Assembly: GCF_002933465.1 (NCBI RefSeq)
Contig: NZ_PSZE01000007.1
Span: 124,001 to 188,000 of the forward strand
Length of the DNA: 64,000 bases
Reading direction: 5' to 3'
Source of the DNA: Nocardia nova
GTDB taxonomy: Bacteria > Actinomycetota > Actinomycetes > Mycobacteriales > Mycobacteriaceae
Under the pieces are notes generated by a model. The model was not told the origin of the DNA, searched no databases, and worked only from the letters and a program-made list of their open reading frames with translations. The position numbers and the translations under genes were made by a program. Shown here piece after piece: positions 36,285-46,030 of the stretch. Position 1 is the first letter of the stretch. Each line of letters opens with the position of its first letter.

Positions 36285-37109
36285 TCAGGCCTGACCGACC
36301 TCGAAGCGGGCGAACCGGGTAACGGTGACACCGGCCTCGTCCAGCAGCTGCTTGACGGTCTTCTTGCTGTCGGTGACCGACGACTGCTCCAGCAGGACGA
36401 CGTCCTTGTAGAAGCCGTTCACCCGGCCCTCGACGATCTTCGGCAGCGCGGCCTCCGGCTTGCCCTCTTCCTTGGCGGTCGCCTCGGCGATCTCGCGCTC
36501 CTTGGCGACGACCTCGGCCGGGACGTCCTCGCGGGTCAGGTACTTGGCCTTCAGCGCGGCGACCTGCATCGCGGCGGCGCGAGCGACCTCGGCGGCGGCG
36601 TCGCCCTCACCCTGGTATTCGACCAGCACGCCGACAGCCGGCGGCAGATCCGAGGACCGCTTGTGCAGGTAGGTCGCGACCGGGCCGTCGAAGGACACGA
36701 CGCGACGCAGCTCGAGCTTCTCGCCGATCTTGGCGGCCAGCTCCTGCACCACCTGGTCGGCGGTCTTGCCGTTGACGTCGACGGCCTTGAGCGCCTCCAG
36801 ATCGGCCGGGCGCACCTTGGCGGCGGCGTCGACGATGTCGCCGGCGGTGTTCTGGAACTCGTCGTTCTTGGCGACGAAGTCGGTCTCGGAGTTGAGCTCG
36901 ATCATCACGCCGTTCTGCGCGGCGACCAGACCCTCGGCCGTGGCGCGTTCGGCGCGCTTGCCGACATCCTTGGCGCCCTTGATCCGCAGGACCTCGACGG
37001 CCTTGTCGAAGTCGCCGTCTGTCTCCTCCAGGGCCTTCTTGCAGTCCATCATTCCGGAGCCGGTGAGCTCGCGGAGCCGCTTCACATCCTGGGCGGTGTA
37101 GTTCGCCAT
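36285..37109 (-). CDS. tsf: elongation factor Ts
   Basis: A 274-residue nucleotide exchange factor for EF-Tu. It begins [20 protein letters not shown], includes the signature [13 protein letters not shown] and the core residues TDFVAKND. The length matches actinobacterial EF-Ts. It follows rpsB by 122 bases and is ended by a strong hairpin. Confidence 0.97.
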   Translation of the reverse strand: MANYTAQDVKRLRELTGSGMMDCKKALEETDGDFDKAVEVLRIKGAKDVGKRAERATAEGLVAAQNGVMIELNSETDFVAKNDEFQNTAGDIVDAAAKVRPADLEALKAVDVNGKTADQVVQELAAKIGEKLELRRVVSFDGPVATYLHKRSSDLPPAVGVLVEYQGEGDAAAEVARAAAMQVAALKAKYLTREDVPAEVVAKEREIAEATAKEEGKPEAALPKIVEGRVNGFYKDVVLLEQSSVTDSKKTVKQLLDEAGVTVTRFARFEVGQA

Positions 37110-37232
37110 CGTGGCGAGCCTCCTCGAAGATTTACGAAAGTTGTCAGGTCTCTTAGCACCACCATGCCGACCGCTTCCGAACAGGAAGGGCCGGCAAGGT
37201 GAACAGACAATCGCGGTGGGAACCGCGCCGGA

Positions 37233-38111
37233 TCAGAAGTCGGCCGGGGTCTTGGTGGCCGGTTCTTCCTTCAGCTCCGCCTCGGCGGCGGTCTCGACCG
37301 GAGCCTCGGCGGCAGCCTCGCCACCCTCGGCGGCCGGGGTCGCCTGCGCCAGCAGTTCCTGCTCCCACTCGGCGAGCGGCTCGCCGGCGCCGGCTTCGGG
37401 CTTCACATCGCCCGAGGCGCGGGAGGCACGGGCCTGCACGCCCTCGGCGACCGCGGAAGCGACAACCTTGGTGAGCAGCGCGGCCGAGCGGATCGCGTCG
37501 TCGTTACCCGGAATCGGGTAGTCGACCAGGTCGGGGTCGCAGTTGGTGTCCAGGATCGCGATGACCGGGATGTTCAGCTTGCGAGCCTCACCGACGGCGA
37601 TGTGCTCCTTGTTGGTGTCGACGACCCAGATGGCCGAGGGCACCTTGGCCATATCGCGGATACCGCCGAGGGTGCGCTCCAGCTTGTTCTTCTCGCGGGT
37701 CAGCATCAAGATTTCCTTCTTGGTGCGGCCCTCGAAACCACCGGTCTGCTCCATCGCCTCGAGTTCCTTCAGGCGCTGCAGCCGCTTGTGCACGGTGGAG
37801 AAGTTGGTGAGCATGCCACCCAGCCAGCGCTGGTTGACGTAGGGCATCCCGACGCGAGTCGCCTCGGCCGCGATCGACTCCTGGGCCTGCTTCTTGGTGC
37901 CGACGAAGAGAACGGTGCCACCGTGGGCGACGGTCTCCTTGACGAACTCGTAGGCCTTGTCGATGTAGGTCAGCGTCTGCTGCAGGTCGATGATGTAGAT
38001 GCCATTGCGGTCGGTGAAGATGAACCGCTTCATCTTCGGGTTCCACCGCCGGGTCTGGTGACCGAAATGTGCGCCGCTGTCGAGCAGCTGCTTCATGGTT
38101 ACGACAGCCAT
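37233..38111 (-). CDS. rpsB: 30S ribosomal protein S2
   Basis: A 292-residue ribosomal protein with [20 protein letters not shown] near the N-terminus and [21 protein letters not shown] Glu/Ala-rich tail of about 45 residues is typical of actinobacteria. ATG 38111 is preceded by AAAGGCGG; the in-frame extension to 38228 is non-homologous. It leads the rpsB-tsf pair. Confidence 0.97.
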   Translation of the reverse strand: MAVVTMKQLLDSGAHFGHQTRRWNPKMKRFIFTDRNGIYIIDLQQTLTYIDKAYEFVKETVAHGGTVLFVGTKKQAQESIAAEATRVGMPYVNQRWLGGMLTNFSTVHKRLQRLKELEAMEQTGGFEGRTKKEILMLTREKNKLERTLGGIRDMAKVPSAIWVVDTNKEHIAVGEARKLNIPVIAILDTNCDPDLVDYPIPGNDDAIRSAALLTKVVASAVAEGVQARASRASGDVKPEAGAGEPLAEWEQELLAQATPAAEGGEAAAEAPVETAAEAELKEEPATKTPADF

Positions 38112-38276
38112 AGCTGTGTATCCGCCTTTCAATGCCGGTTGACGCAGAAACCGAGGGTCGATCTCTGCCCTGGCGTCCGTGGCCGCCGGACCTTCCGGAA
38201 AATTTTCGGGAGGACCAGCCGACGGCACCGTGATCGGACGCGCGAAGTCGATCCGCGTACAGCGAACCGCCTGGCC

Positions 38277-38282
38277 AGTCTA
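38277..38282 (-). promoter_or_regulatory. candidate -10 hexamer of rpsB
   Basis: TAGACT on the minus strand, about 165 bases before rpsB, fits the actinobacterial -10 pattern TANNNT. No convincing -35 accompanies it, so this is weak. Confidence 0.25.
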
Positions 38283-38379
38283 CGACCAGCGCAGGTGAGA
38301 ACATAAACAGGGTGGTCAGGGCCCGGTTTCGCGGGTCGGCTCAGCGGATGCCGGGCAACCCGCCGATCCGCTGGTCAGC

Positions 38380-38745
38380 TCACCGATACCAGCCGGGCAT
38401 CGACTCCAGCAACGCCACGACAAGCGCCGCCAGCGCCACCACGCAGATCGCCGCACTCGTCGTCGACATCGCGATCCGCCCGTCGCTCCATCTCCCCCAC
38501 GCGTGGGTGTGCAGGGTCCGACTGCGCGCCACGCACACGGTGGCCACCACCCCCAGCGAACCGATCGCCACCAGCGCGAGCGCGAGGGCCGCACGGTCGC
38601 CGCTGGTCAAGGCCACGTGCAGGAACAACAGTGCGTTGGCCATGGCCCCCACGGCGGTGCGCCACCACGACAACGCCGTCCGCTCGGCCTGCAAACCGCG
38701 GTCGGACGGCACGGCGGGCGGGCGATTCGGCGGGATCGAGGTCAT
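38380..38745 (-). CDS. DUF202 membrane protein, second of pair
   Basis: A 121-residue protein with three helices and the DUF202 signature GLQAERTALSWWRTAVGAM. It is of unknown function. The ATG overlaps the stop of the preceding DUF202 gene (ATGA), so the pair are made together and may form a hetero-oligomer. Confidence 0.82.
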   Translation of the reverse strand: MTSIPPNRPPAVPSDRGLQAERTALSWWRTAVGAMANALLFLHVALTSGDRAALALALVAIGSLGVVATVCVARSRTLHTHAWGRWSDGRIAMSTTSAAICVVALAALVVALLESMPGWYR

Positions 38746-39236
38746 GACAGCAGCAGTCCGATGCCGGCCAGCACGGCGATCACGGCGATGCCGATCGCCA
38801 GAATCGGGACCATCACCGTGTGCGGGAGCGGACGGCCCTCCCGCATCGCCGCCCCCACCAGCCGCCAGCGACCGAAGGCCCCCAGCGCGATCACGGCCGC
38901 CAGCACGATGCAGCTGATCGCCAGCACCGATCGGATGTCGCGATGCCCGAACGGCTGCACCAACTCGTGCACCGCGACCCCACCGGCGAGCAGGCCGAGG
39001 GACGTGCGAATCCAGGCCAGGAAGGTGCGTTCACCGGCGAGGGTGAAGCGATAGTCGAGATCGGGGCCCTCGGTCGCAGCAGATGGTCCGCGGTCACCAT
39101 CCATACCGTCCCGGGCGGAGCGGGCCCCGTCGGGCGCCGACGACGCGGCATCGGGGCCACCGGACAGGTCCGGGCCCGCGGAGCGCGGGTCCGGCGGGGT
39201 GGCGGCCGGGCCGGATTCGGGCGTCTCGGCGCTCAT
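38742..39236 (-). CDS. DUF202/YidH family membrane protein, first of pair
   Basis: A 164-residue protein. About 60 residues of disordered Pro/Asp/Gly-rich sequence precede the YidH core, RFTLAGERTFLAWIRTSLGL, and three helices. YidH-like proteins have no settled function. The start ATG 39236 overlaps the stop of a possible upstream ORF (39233-39586); the longer in-frame reading to 39431 is rejected. Confidence 0.82.
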   Translation of the reverse strand: MSAETPESGPAATPPDPRSAGPDLSGGPDAASSAPDGARSARDGMDGDRGPSAATEGPDLDYRFTLAGERTFLAWIRTSLGLLAGGVAVHELVQPFGHRDIRSVLAISCIVLAAVIALGAFGRWRLVGAAMREGRPLPHTVMVPILAIGIAVIAVLAGIGLLLS

Positions 39237-39586
39237 GATCCGGACCACCGGCGAACTCGCTCCACGGCGGGGGCGCCGAGCAGGCAGTCGGTGGCTGCGG
39301 ACGGGGCCGGTGTGCCGGTGACCACGGTGACCAGTGCGGTCGGGGTTCGGCTGTCGACGTGCGACAACGGAGGCGCCGCCGGCACGCACGACTCGGGAGT
39401 CGGTAGGCAGACCGTCGCTGGAGACACCCATCGCCTCGCTCGCACGGACCGGCCGATCACTCGCCCGGTATCGATCGATTCATCGGGCGCTGCAGGGATT
39501 TCCGCGACGTCGACGACATAGAACGCATCGGTTTGCGGACTCTGGAAGGCCGCGACCGATTCGGCGGAGTCCCGACACACGACCAT
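39233..39586 (-). CDS. hypothetical protein coupled to the DUF202 pair
   Basis: A 117-residue ORF starting at ATG 39586, preceded by AAGGTG at eight bases and ending in an ATGA overlap with the DUF202 gene. Its third codon positions are mostly G or C. The sequence (MVVCRDSAESVAAFQSPQTD at the start) shows four to five cysteines and no family I recognise. It is antisense only to non-coding DNA. The coupling and ribosome site make it plausible. Confidence 0.4.
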   Translation of the reverse strand: MVVCRDSAESVAAFQSPQTDAFYVVDVAEIPAAPDESIDTGRVIGRSVRARRWVSPATVCLPTPESCVPAAPPLSHVDSRTPTALVTVVTGTPAPSAATDCLLGAPAVERVRRWSGS

Positions 39587-39736
39587 CGATCCGCACCTTC
39601 CTCGGGCGAGTCCCACACGCCGAAGCGACCACCGCGACGTCCACTGGGAACGCTCCCTGTTCACATGCTTCCGAGTTGTCCACACACGCCGACACCGATC
39701 TTTCCATGCCCACCGGTTCGGGCGAGGGTGGGACGC

Positions 39737-41089
39737 ATGCGCTTGATGTCGGCACTTCTCCTGGCGGCGGCGATGGTGGCTGCGAACTGCGGCGCCACCA
39801 TGGCGAACGCCGCGCCCCCGGCCGGATTCGGCTGGCCGTTGCAGCCGCGTCCGGCCGTCGTGCGCGGTTTCGACAAACCGCCGCACGACTGGCTACCGGG
39901 CCACCGCGGAGTGGATCTCGCCGGCGCCGACGGCCAGCCGGTACTCGCCGCCGGTGCCGGAATCGTGGTCTTCGCGGGGGAGGTGGGCGGCAAACCGGTC
40001 GTCTCGGTCGACCATGCGGGCGGACTGCGCACGACCTACGAGCCGGTGCGACCGGATGTGCCGGTCGGTCGCCGGGTCGAGCGCGGGGCGGTGCTGGGGA
40101 CGCTGCAATCCGGACATGCCGGTTGTCCCGGCGTCTGTCTGCATTGGGGTCTGCGGCGAGGCCGTGACTATCTCGACCCGCTCGGCCTGGTGCGCCACGC
40201 CCCCGTGCGCCTGAAACCGGTGCGACCGCCGGCACCCTCGGAGACTCGCCCAGGCCCGGCGGAGGCCCGCGCCGACCTAGCGGACGGCCTCGGCGGCAGC
40301 GGATTCCTGTTCGGACAGTTCACGTTTCCACTGCCGGAAGCCCTCCTCGGTGCGCCCGCGCCGCCAGTATCCGGAGATCGAGGCCCAATCGGCCGGCACC
40401 CCGCGCTCGGTGCGGACGTAGCGTCGCAGATCGTGCATGACCTTGTCGGCCTCACCGTGGATGAAGACGTGCACGCGGCCGTCGCGCCAGGGCTCGGCAC
40501 GGACCGCGGCGGCCAGTGCTTCGCCGGGGGCGCGATCACCGCGATGCACCCACTCGAGTTCGACCGCCGCAGGTCGCGGAAAATCCAATTCGTCCGCAGG
40601 ACCGGCGATTTCGACGAACACCCGGCCGACGGCATCGGACGGCAGGACGGCACACGCCGCGGCGATGGCGGGCAGAGCCGCCTCGTCACCGGCCAGCAGA
40701 TGCCAATCCGCCTCCGGCTTGGGGGAATACGCACCGCCCGGACCGAAGAGTTCGATGCGGTCACCCGGTCGTGCCGCGGCCGCCCACGGCCCGGCCACCC
40801 CCTCGTCCCCGTGGTAGACGAAATCGATCGCGATCTCTTCGGCCTCGGGGTCGACGGCGCTCACGGTGTAGGTGCGCATCGTCTCGCCGTCCGGACCGGG
40901 GAACAGCAGTTTGACGTAGGCGTCGGTGAATCCGTTGGGCTGAAAACCGGCGAAACCCGGGCCGCCCAGGTATACCCGGATCAAGTGGTCGGTCAGGCGT
41001 CGCGTGCGCCTGACCTCGAAGGACAGTTTGGTACGAGTACGAGCCACAGTACGATACCTCCGATATTAGGGTTACCTAAGGTAGCGTAG
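39737..41089 (+). CDS. M23 family metallopeptidase with run-on C-terminus
   Basis: The first roughly 165 residues are a secreted LytM-type peptidase like Rv2891: a signal peptide ending near ANAAPP, then LPGHRGVDLAGADGQPV, AAGAGIVVFAGEV and the zinc-ligand LHWGLRRG, finishing at YLDPLGLV. Normally the protein stops about 15 residues later. Here no stop occurs: the frame continues 285 residues to 41089, antisense to the whole siderophore-interacting gene. The run-on part has no domain and probably arose by loss of the stop. Note the first HxxxD is intact, so the peptidase could be active. Confidence 0.7.
   Translation: MRLMSALLLAAAMVAANCGATMANAAPPAGFGWPLQPRPAVVRGFDKPPHDWLPGHRGVDLAGADGQPVLAAGAGIVVFAGEVGGKPVVSVDHAGGLRTTYEPVRPDVPVGRRVERGAVLGTLQSGHAGCPGVCLHWGLRRGRDYLDPLGLVRHAPVRLKPVRPPAPSETRPGPAEARADLADGLGGSGFLFGQFTFPLPEALLGAPAPPVSGDRGPIGRHPALGADVASQIVHDLVGLTVDEDVHAAVAPGLGTDRGGQCFAGGAITAMHPLEFDRRRSRKIQFVRRTGDFDEHPADGIGRQDGTRRGDGGQSRLVTGQQMPIRLRLGGIRTARTEEFDAVTRSCRGRPRPGHPLVPVVDEIDRDLFGLGVDGAHGVGAHRLAVRTGEQQFDVGVGESVGLKTGETRAAQVYPDQVVGQASRAPDLEGQFGTSTSHSTIPPILGLPKVA
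40277..41047 (-). CDS. siderophore-interacting FAD-binding protein (ViuB-like)
   Basis: A 256-residue ferric-siderophore reductase of the SIP family, in the position of M. tuberculosis viuB (Rv2895c). FAD-binding RTYTVSAVDPE, then DFVYHGDEGVAGPWA and RIELFGPGGAYSP are family marks; the C-terminal ISGYWRRGRTEEGFRQWKRE is highly typical. It releases iron in the cytoplasm from imported siderophores. An iron box lies 19 bases upstream of the start, so iron repression is likely. Confidence 0.93.
   Translation of the reverse strand: MARTRTKLSFEVRRTRRLTDHLIRVYLGGPGFAGFQPNGFTDAYVKLLFPGPDGETMRTYTVSAVDPEAEEIAIDFVYHGDEGVAGPWAAAARPGDRIELFGPGGAYSPKPEADWHLLAGDEAALPAIAAACAVLPSDAVGRVFVEIAGPADELDFPRPAAVELEWVHRGDRAPGEALAAAVRAEPWRDGRVHVFIHGEADKVMHDLRRYVRTERGVPADWASISGYWRRGRTEEGFRQWKRELSEQESAAAEAVR
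41066..41084 (-). promoter_or_regulatory. IdeR-type iron box before the siderophore-interacting gene
   Basis: On the plus strand TTAGGGTTACCTAAGGTAG matches the DtxR/IdeR consensus TTAGGTTAGCCTAACCTAA at 13 of 19 positions, including the TTAGG and CCTAA blocks. It lies directly upstream of the gene start at 41047, where a repressor would block transcription. Confidence 0.7.
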
Positions 41090-41195
41090 CACGACTTATC
41101 TCCGATAGCTCGAAGTATATCGACGAAAAGCGTCGAGTGGCGGTATCGCCTCGATGCACCTGTCGCGCCACTGCGCTGCGGGTAAGGATGGTGTT

Positions 41196-41708
41196 ATGGC
41201 GAACTCCGCGGCCGCCGAGCCGTTCACCTATCCGGAAGTCGGAGCGACCGCCGGAGAATTCCCGCCCGGCTATCACCACTTCCGGCTGCGCCGCCGCATC
41301 GGTAGCGGACGGGCGCTGTTCGAATCCGCCGGCGATCAGATCCTGGCCTACCGCATGCAGCGCGGTACCGGCATTTTCGAACACGCCGATACACCGGTCG
41401 CCGAACCAGGGACGGCTCTGACAGTGCGACTGGGCATCGCCGGTATCGGCATCTCGGCGCCATGCCGGGTGATCTACGTCGTCGACGAACCGACCCGCCG
41501 CGGCTTCGCCTACGGCACCCTGCCGGGCCACCCGGAAATCGGTGAGGAGCTCTTCGCGGTGGAATACGCCCCTGCCGACGAGACGGTCTACGGCGTGGTG
41601 GCCGCATTCTCGCGTCCCGCCGTCTGGTACACGAAACTTGGCGGCCCCGTGGTCCGTGCTGTGCAGCACCTCATCGCGGGCCGCTACATCGCCGCCATCC
41701 GGCCATAG
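41196..41708 (+). CDS. DUF1990 family protein
   Basis: A 170-residue protein. The N-terminus FTYPEVGATAG and the following YHHFRLRRRIGSG are typical of the DUF1990 family, whose members have an all-beta SRPBCC-like fold and unknown function. ATG 41196 is preceded by AAGGATG; the upstream frame (to 41154) is not homologous. Divergent from the siderophore-interacting gene. Confidence 0.8.
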   Translation: MANSAAAEPFTYPEVGATAGEFPPGYHHFRLRRRIGSGRALFESAGDQILAYRMQRGTGIFEHADTPVAEPGTALTVRLGIAGIGISAPCRVIYVVDEPTRRGFAYGTLPGHPEIGEELFAVEYAPADETVYGVVAAFSRPAVWYTKLGGPVVRAVQHLIAGRYIAAIRP

Positions 41709-41937
41709 GCGACTTCCGTGATCGGCTCGCCGGTCTCTGCGGAGCGTGGGACATAACGCGGCCCGGCACAGACCGGCGCCCTCGCGTCGCGACGACACAA
41801 CGTAACCGACCGCTGGTCGCGCAGCCGAATTATTCTGCACGACAACGCGTTCCGTATCAGCAGTCCACCGAGCACGGCCACCCTACGGCGGGCCCACGGT
41901 CGCACCGCGCCGCCACCTCGGCCCGCGATTACGCCCC

Positions 41938-42861
41938 TCAGGCGCGGGGATGGGCCTGGTCGTGCACCCGTTTCAGCCGTTCGATCGAGACGTGGGTGTA
42001 GAGCTGGGTGGTCGCCATACTGGCGTGACCGAGCAGTTCCTGGACCACGCGCAGGTCGGCTCCGCCTTCCAGCAGATGGGTCGCGGCGGTGTGACGCAAG
42101 CCGTGCGGACCGAGGTCCGGGGCTCCCGGGACGGCTGAAACAACCTCGTGGACAACGGTTCTGGCCTGGCGCTGGTTCAGCCGGCGGCCGCGTCGGCCGA
42201 GCAGCAGCGCTCGCCCGGATTCGGCGGTGGCCAGGTGCGGGCGCCCGAAGTTCAGCCAACTCTCGAGTGCCCGGTCGGCGGGCAGGCCGAACGGCACCGA
42301 GCGCTCCTTGTTGCCCTTGCCCAATACCCGGACCAGCCTCCTGCCCCGGTCGACGTCATCGATGTCGAGTCCGCACAGTTCGCTGACCCGGATTCCGGTG
42401 GCGTACAACATCTCCACGACGAGCCGATCCCGCAGGGCCATCGGGTCACGCTGCGCCGCACCGGATTCCGCGGCGTTCATGGCCGCATCGGCCTGATCCT
42501 TGCCCAGCACCGCAGGCAGCACCCGGTGCGCACGGGCCGAGCCCAGCCGCGGGCCTGGATCGGCCGCGAGGCGACCGGTGTGGGTCAGCCAGGCGGTGAA
42601 CGTCCGCGCCGCCGAGGCACGCCGCGCCATGGTGGTCCGGGCGGCGCCCCCGGCCGATTGTTCGGCCAGCCACGATCGCAACAGCGGCAGATCGATCTCT
42701 CCCACCGCGGCATCGGCCGCCCGGCCACACAGATGCTCCAGCAGGGATCGCGCATCCCCGAGATAGGCCCGCACCGTGTGCGCGGACCGGTTGCGTCCCA
42801 GCAGCAGGTGCCGTTCGTACTGCTCGAGCAGATCCACGAGATCGCCCGGTAATCCGTCCAT
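41938..42861 (-). CDS. xerC: tyrosine recombinase XerC
   Basis: A 307-residue site-specific recombinase resolving chromosome dimers at dif. Catalytic residues are all visible: R158 (TGIRVSEL), K182 (GKGNKER), H253-xx-R256 (HGLRHTAA), H279 (LLGHAS) and Y288 (QLYTHV). The core-binding SAM-like domain covers residues 1-105. ATG 42861 is preceded by GGAG. The place between dprA and the siderophore gene matches M. tuberculosis, so this is the chromosomal enzyme and not a phage integrase. Confidence 0.92.
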   Translation of the reverse strand: MDGLPGDLVDLLEQYERHLLLGRNRSAHTVRAYLGDARSLLEHLCGRAADAAVGEIDLPLLRSWLAEQSAGGAARTTMARRASAARTFTAWLTHTGRLAADPGPRLGSARAHRVLPAVLGKDQADAAMNAAESGAAQRDPMALRDRLVVEMLYATGIRVSELCGLDIDDVDRGRRLVRVLGKGNKERSVPFGLPADRALESWLNFGRPHLATAESGRALLLGRRGRRLNQRQARTVVHEVVSAVPGAPDLGPHGLRHTAATHLLEGGADLRVVQELLGHASMATTQLYTHVSIERLKRVHDQAHPRA

Positions 42862-43057
42862 TTCTCCACGTTCACCGGCGCCCGGCCCACGCGCAAGCCA
42901 CCGCGCCGACAGCAGTGCGGAAGGACACCCACCCCCACCCGCCTCGGCCGGCATTCGTGTGGCGCCGGTCGGCCAGTCCCTCTTCTCTCGACCGAAGTGC
43001 CCGCCCCCACCGACCGGCAGCCCCACCACCGCCGGCCACACACGTCGTATTCGCCTT

Positions 43058-44248
43058 TCACGCCTCCTTTCGCACGGTGCGGAACCATCCCGAACTGTCC
43101 GACCCGACCAGCCCGGCGACCTCGAGGGCAACCAGTGCCGCGCGCACCGCGTGGATGGCGAGGCCGCTCTCGTCGGCGATCTGTTTCGGCAGGCGCGAAC
43201 CGGCCACCGGCAGTTCGGCGAAGACGGCCGCCTGGTCCCCGGCGAGATCGGCACCGGCTTCGCGCGTGGGCAACGACAGTCGCAGCGGCCCGACCTCGTC
43301 GTGAATGTCGTCGACCCGGGTGACGAGGGTCGCTTCCCCATCGCGGATCATGCGGTGGCAGCCGACCGACGCCGCGGCGGTGATCGGCCCTGGCACCGCG
43401 AGGACCGGACGGCCCAGCCGCCGCGCCCATTTCGCGGTATTGCGCGCACCGCTGCGCATGCCCGCCTCGACCACCAGCACCCCGTCGGACAGGGCGGCGA
43501 TCAAGCGGTTCCGGGCCAGGAACCGGTATTTGTAAGCGGCTGCGCCAGGCGGATATTCGCTCACCACCACACCCGTTTCGGCGATCTCGGCCAGCAAGCG
43601 TTCGTGCTGAGCGGGATAGGGCCGGTCGATCCCGCAGGCCAGCACAGCGATGGTGGAGCCGCCGACGGCCAGCGCAGCGCGATGTGCCATCCCGTCGATG
43701 CCGAAGGCAGCTCCGGATACGATCGTCCAGCCGTGCGCGGCCAGTTCTCCCGCGAGCTCGGCGGTGACCTGTTCGCCGTATCCGGAGGAGCAGCGGGCAC
43801 CCACTACAGCGAGGGCCTGTTCGGTGTACTGCTGCAACGACAACGGACCGCGGGCCCACAACACCAGCGGCACCGCGGCGTCGGCGTCGCGGGCCGGGTC
43901 GAGCTGCGTCAGGCCCAGCAGACGCCACTGCGGCCACTCCGGATCGTCCGGAGTGATCACCCGTCCGCCGATACGCGCCATCAGCTCGAGATCGCGCTCG
44001 GCACGGTCGATGTCACGCCGGCGTTCGGTCGGACCGCGCAGCGATTCCGGCAGATCGCATTCACGCACCGCACGCGCCGCCTCCACCACGCCGACTCGTG
44101 CGATGAGCGCCGACAACGCCGGACACGGGCCCTCCACCACACGGGACAGATAGACCCACGCCAGCCGCTGTGCGTCCGCGTCGGCGGTTACCAGCGACGC
44201 GACACCACCACCCGAGTCGCCATCCATGTCGACACCGTGACCGGTCAC
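43058..44248 (-). CDS. dprA: DNA processing protein DprA
   Basis: A 396-residue Rossmann-fold ssDNA-binding protein that loads RecA during transformation in competent bacteria. It shows [29 protein letters not shown] and [11 protein letters not shown], with a C-terminal winged-helix domain. GTG 44248 is chosen because GGAGG lies seven bases before it; it overlaps the stop of a small upstream ORF (GTGA). It is the partner of comM upstream. Confidence 0.92.
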   Translation of the reverse strand: MTGHGVDMDGDSGGGVASLVTADADAQRLAWVYLSRVVEGPCPALSALIARVGVVEAARAVRECDLPESLRGPTERRRDIDRAERDLELMARIGGRVITPDDPEWPQWRLLGLTQLDPARDADAAVPLVLWARGPLSLQQYTEQALAVVGARCSSGYGEQVTAELAGELAAHGWTIVSGAAFGIDGMAHRAALAVGGSTIAVLACGIDRPYPAQHERLLAEIAETGVVVSEYPPGAAAYKYRFLARNRLIAALSDGVLVVEAGMRSGARNTAKWARRLGRPVLAVPGPITAAASVGCHRMIRDGEATLVTRVDDIHDEVGPLRLSLPTREAGADLAGDQAAVFAELPVAGSRLPKQIADESGLAIHAVRAALVALEVAGLVGSDSSGWFRTVRKEA

Positions 44249-44433
44249 CGCCACACCTCCGCCTCGCCGCCGCGACTGCCCGTGTGTCGGCGATGTCGCC
44301 GAACTCGACATCCCGGCGCCGGGATCGTGTCGTCCCCCGCCCCGCGAAACACACTGTGCTTGTCCGCTCGTTCTCGCGTCCGATCGCGTTCGGCGACCAC
44401 CATCCCCGCACGGGCCATCGATCTACCGATCAT
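44245..44433 (-). CDS. candidate 62-residue ORF between comM and dprA
   Basis: GGGAGGG lies seven bases before ATG 44433, one of the strongest ribosome sites here. The 62-residue product (starting MIGRSMARAGMVVAERDRTR) is very rich in Arg and of no known family. Its TGA overlaps the dprA GTG. It fills most of the otherwise empty gap of 273 bases between comM and dprA, and may be a real small protein or a translated leader. Confidence 0.35.
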   Translation of the reverse strand: MIGRSMARAGMVVAERDRTRERADKHSVFRGAGDDTIPAPGCRVRRHRRHTGSRGGEAEVWR

Positions 44434-44521
44434 CAATTTCCCTCCCTTACTGCGCATTCCGTCATCCCGTACCCACGCCCCACACCCACACGATGAGCGC
44501 CGACAGACAACACTCGACGAC

Positions 44522-46030
44522 TCAGGACACGCCGCGTTGCCGAAAGTTCAATGCCTGCAGCACGTCCTGCGCCGACGGCACGTCTCCCCCGCGCAAGTCG
44601 CAGACGGTCCAGGCAACTCGGATCGCCCGGTCCGCACCCCGGGCGGACATCCGGCCCTGCCGCAGCGCACTCTCCACCGGCGCCAGCGCATCGGCCGGTA
44701 GCCGGAAGCGCTGGCGCAGCACATGTCCCGGCACCTCGGCGTTGACGGTCCACCCGTCCTCGGACCAGCGCCGCGCCGCGGCCCGGCGCGCCATCTCGAC
44801 CCGTTCCCGCACGACCACACTGGATTCGGCGGCAGAGGGAGTGAACGTCCCGGCGGCGTGCGCATGCATCTGGACCCAGATGTCGATGCGATCCATGAGC
44901 GGGCCGGACAGTTTGCCCAGATATCTGCGCCGGGCCAGCGGTGCACAAATGCAGTCGACGTCGCGGGCCGGAGCGCACGGACACGGATTCGCCGCCAGAA
45001 TGAGCTGGAAACGTGCCGGATATCGCGCTACGCCGTCGCGGCGGGCGATGCGAACCTCGCCCTCCTCCAACGGGGTTCGCAACGCCTCCAGCACCTTGGT
45101 GCCGATTTCGGCACATTCGTCGAGAAAGAGGACACCGCGATGCGCCCGGCTGACAGCACCGGGGCGCGCGGTTCCGGAACCACCGCCGACCATCGCCGAC
45201 ACGGAGGTCGAATGGTGCGGTGCCACGAACGGTGCCGTCGTGATGAGCGGATGATCGTCCGACAGCGTCCCGGCCACCGAATGGATGGCGGTGACCTCCA
45301 GCGACTCCGATTCCGTCAACGCCGGCAACAGTCCCGGAAGCCGTTGCGCCAACATGGTTTTGCCGGTGCCGGGCGGGCCGGTCAGCAACAGATGGTGGCC
45401 GCCGGCCGCGGCCACCTCCAACGCCCAGCGAGCCTCGTCCTGTCCGACCACCTCGTTGAGATCGCCGATACTTCGCCGCGGGGCGGAATAGCTACCGTCC
45501 GGCACCGACAGCTCGCCGTCACCACGCAACCAGTCGATCAGTGCGCGCAGTGTGGGCGCCCCGAGCACGGTGATCCCGTCCACCAGCCCGGCCTCCCCGA
45601 GCACCGACTCGGGCACCACGACGGTCCTGCGACCGGCGGTCCGTGCCGCCAGCACGGCGGGAAGAATGCCCCGCACCCGCCGCACCCGGCCGTCGAGGGC
45701 CAGCTCGCCGAGCAGGACCGTACCGGCGAGCTTCGATCCGGGCACCGAATCACCGGCATGCAGGACGGCCGCGGCCAATGCCAGGTCGTACACGCTGCCG
45801 ACCTTCGGCAGCGTGGCGGGCGACAGGGCAAGAATGACGCGGCCGTCAGGCCACTTCTCGCCCGAATTCGCGACCGCGGCTCGGACCCGATCCCGCGATT
45901 CCTGCAAGGTGGTGTCCGGGCGTCCGACCAGGTGCACCGACGGCAACCCCTGCCCGATATCGGCCTCGATCTCGACGAGTTGTCCGTCCACCCCGGTCAC
46001 GGCCACCGAATGAGCGCGTCCCAGGGCCAT
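44522..46030 (-). CDS. comM: YifB/ComM family AAA ATPase (magnesium chelatase-like)
   Basis: A 502-residue helicase-like AAA+ protein that aids branch migration during recombination of imported DNA. An N-terminal ChlI-like domain leads to Walker A GPPGTGKT, Walker B GVLFLDECAE, and a zinc-like CPCAPARDVDCIC insertion before a C-terminal lid. Its ATG overlaps the yraN stop. The longer reading to 46117 is rejected. Confidence 0.93.
   Translation of the reverse strand: MALGRAHSVAVTGVDGQLVEIEADIGQGLPSVHLVGRPDTTLQESRDRVRAAVANSGEKWPDGRVILALSPATLPKVGSVYDLALAAAVLHAGDSVPGSKLAGTVLLGELALDGRVRRVRGILPAVLAARTAGRRTVVVPESVLGEAGLVDGITVLGAPTLRALIDWLRGDGELSVPDGSYSAPRRSIGDLNEVVGQDEARWALEVAAAGGHHLLLTGPPGTGKTMLAQRLPGLLPALTESESLEVTAIHSVAGTLSDDHPLITTAPFVAPHHSTSVSAMVGGGSGTARPGAVSRAHRGVLFLDECAEIGTKVLEALRTPLEEGEVRIARRDGVARYPARFQLILAANPCPCAPARDVDCICAPLARRRYLGKLSGPLMDRIDIWVQMHAHAAGTFTPSAAESSVVVRERVEMARRAAARRWSEDGWTVNAEVPGHVLRQRFRLPADALAPVESALRQGRMSARGADRAIRVAWTVCDLRGGDVPSAQDVLQALNFRQRGVS

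Noticed and set aside
36145..36294. 49-codon plus-strand ORF between pyrH and tsf
   Set aside because: It reads through the perfect tsf terminator and the end of tsf; no family or codon signal.
41938..42861. Tyrosine recombinase as a phage or integron integrase
   Set aside because: It sits in the conserved dprA-xerC-viuB order with no prophage genes or attachment repeats.
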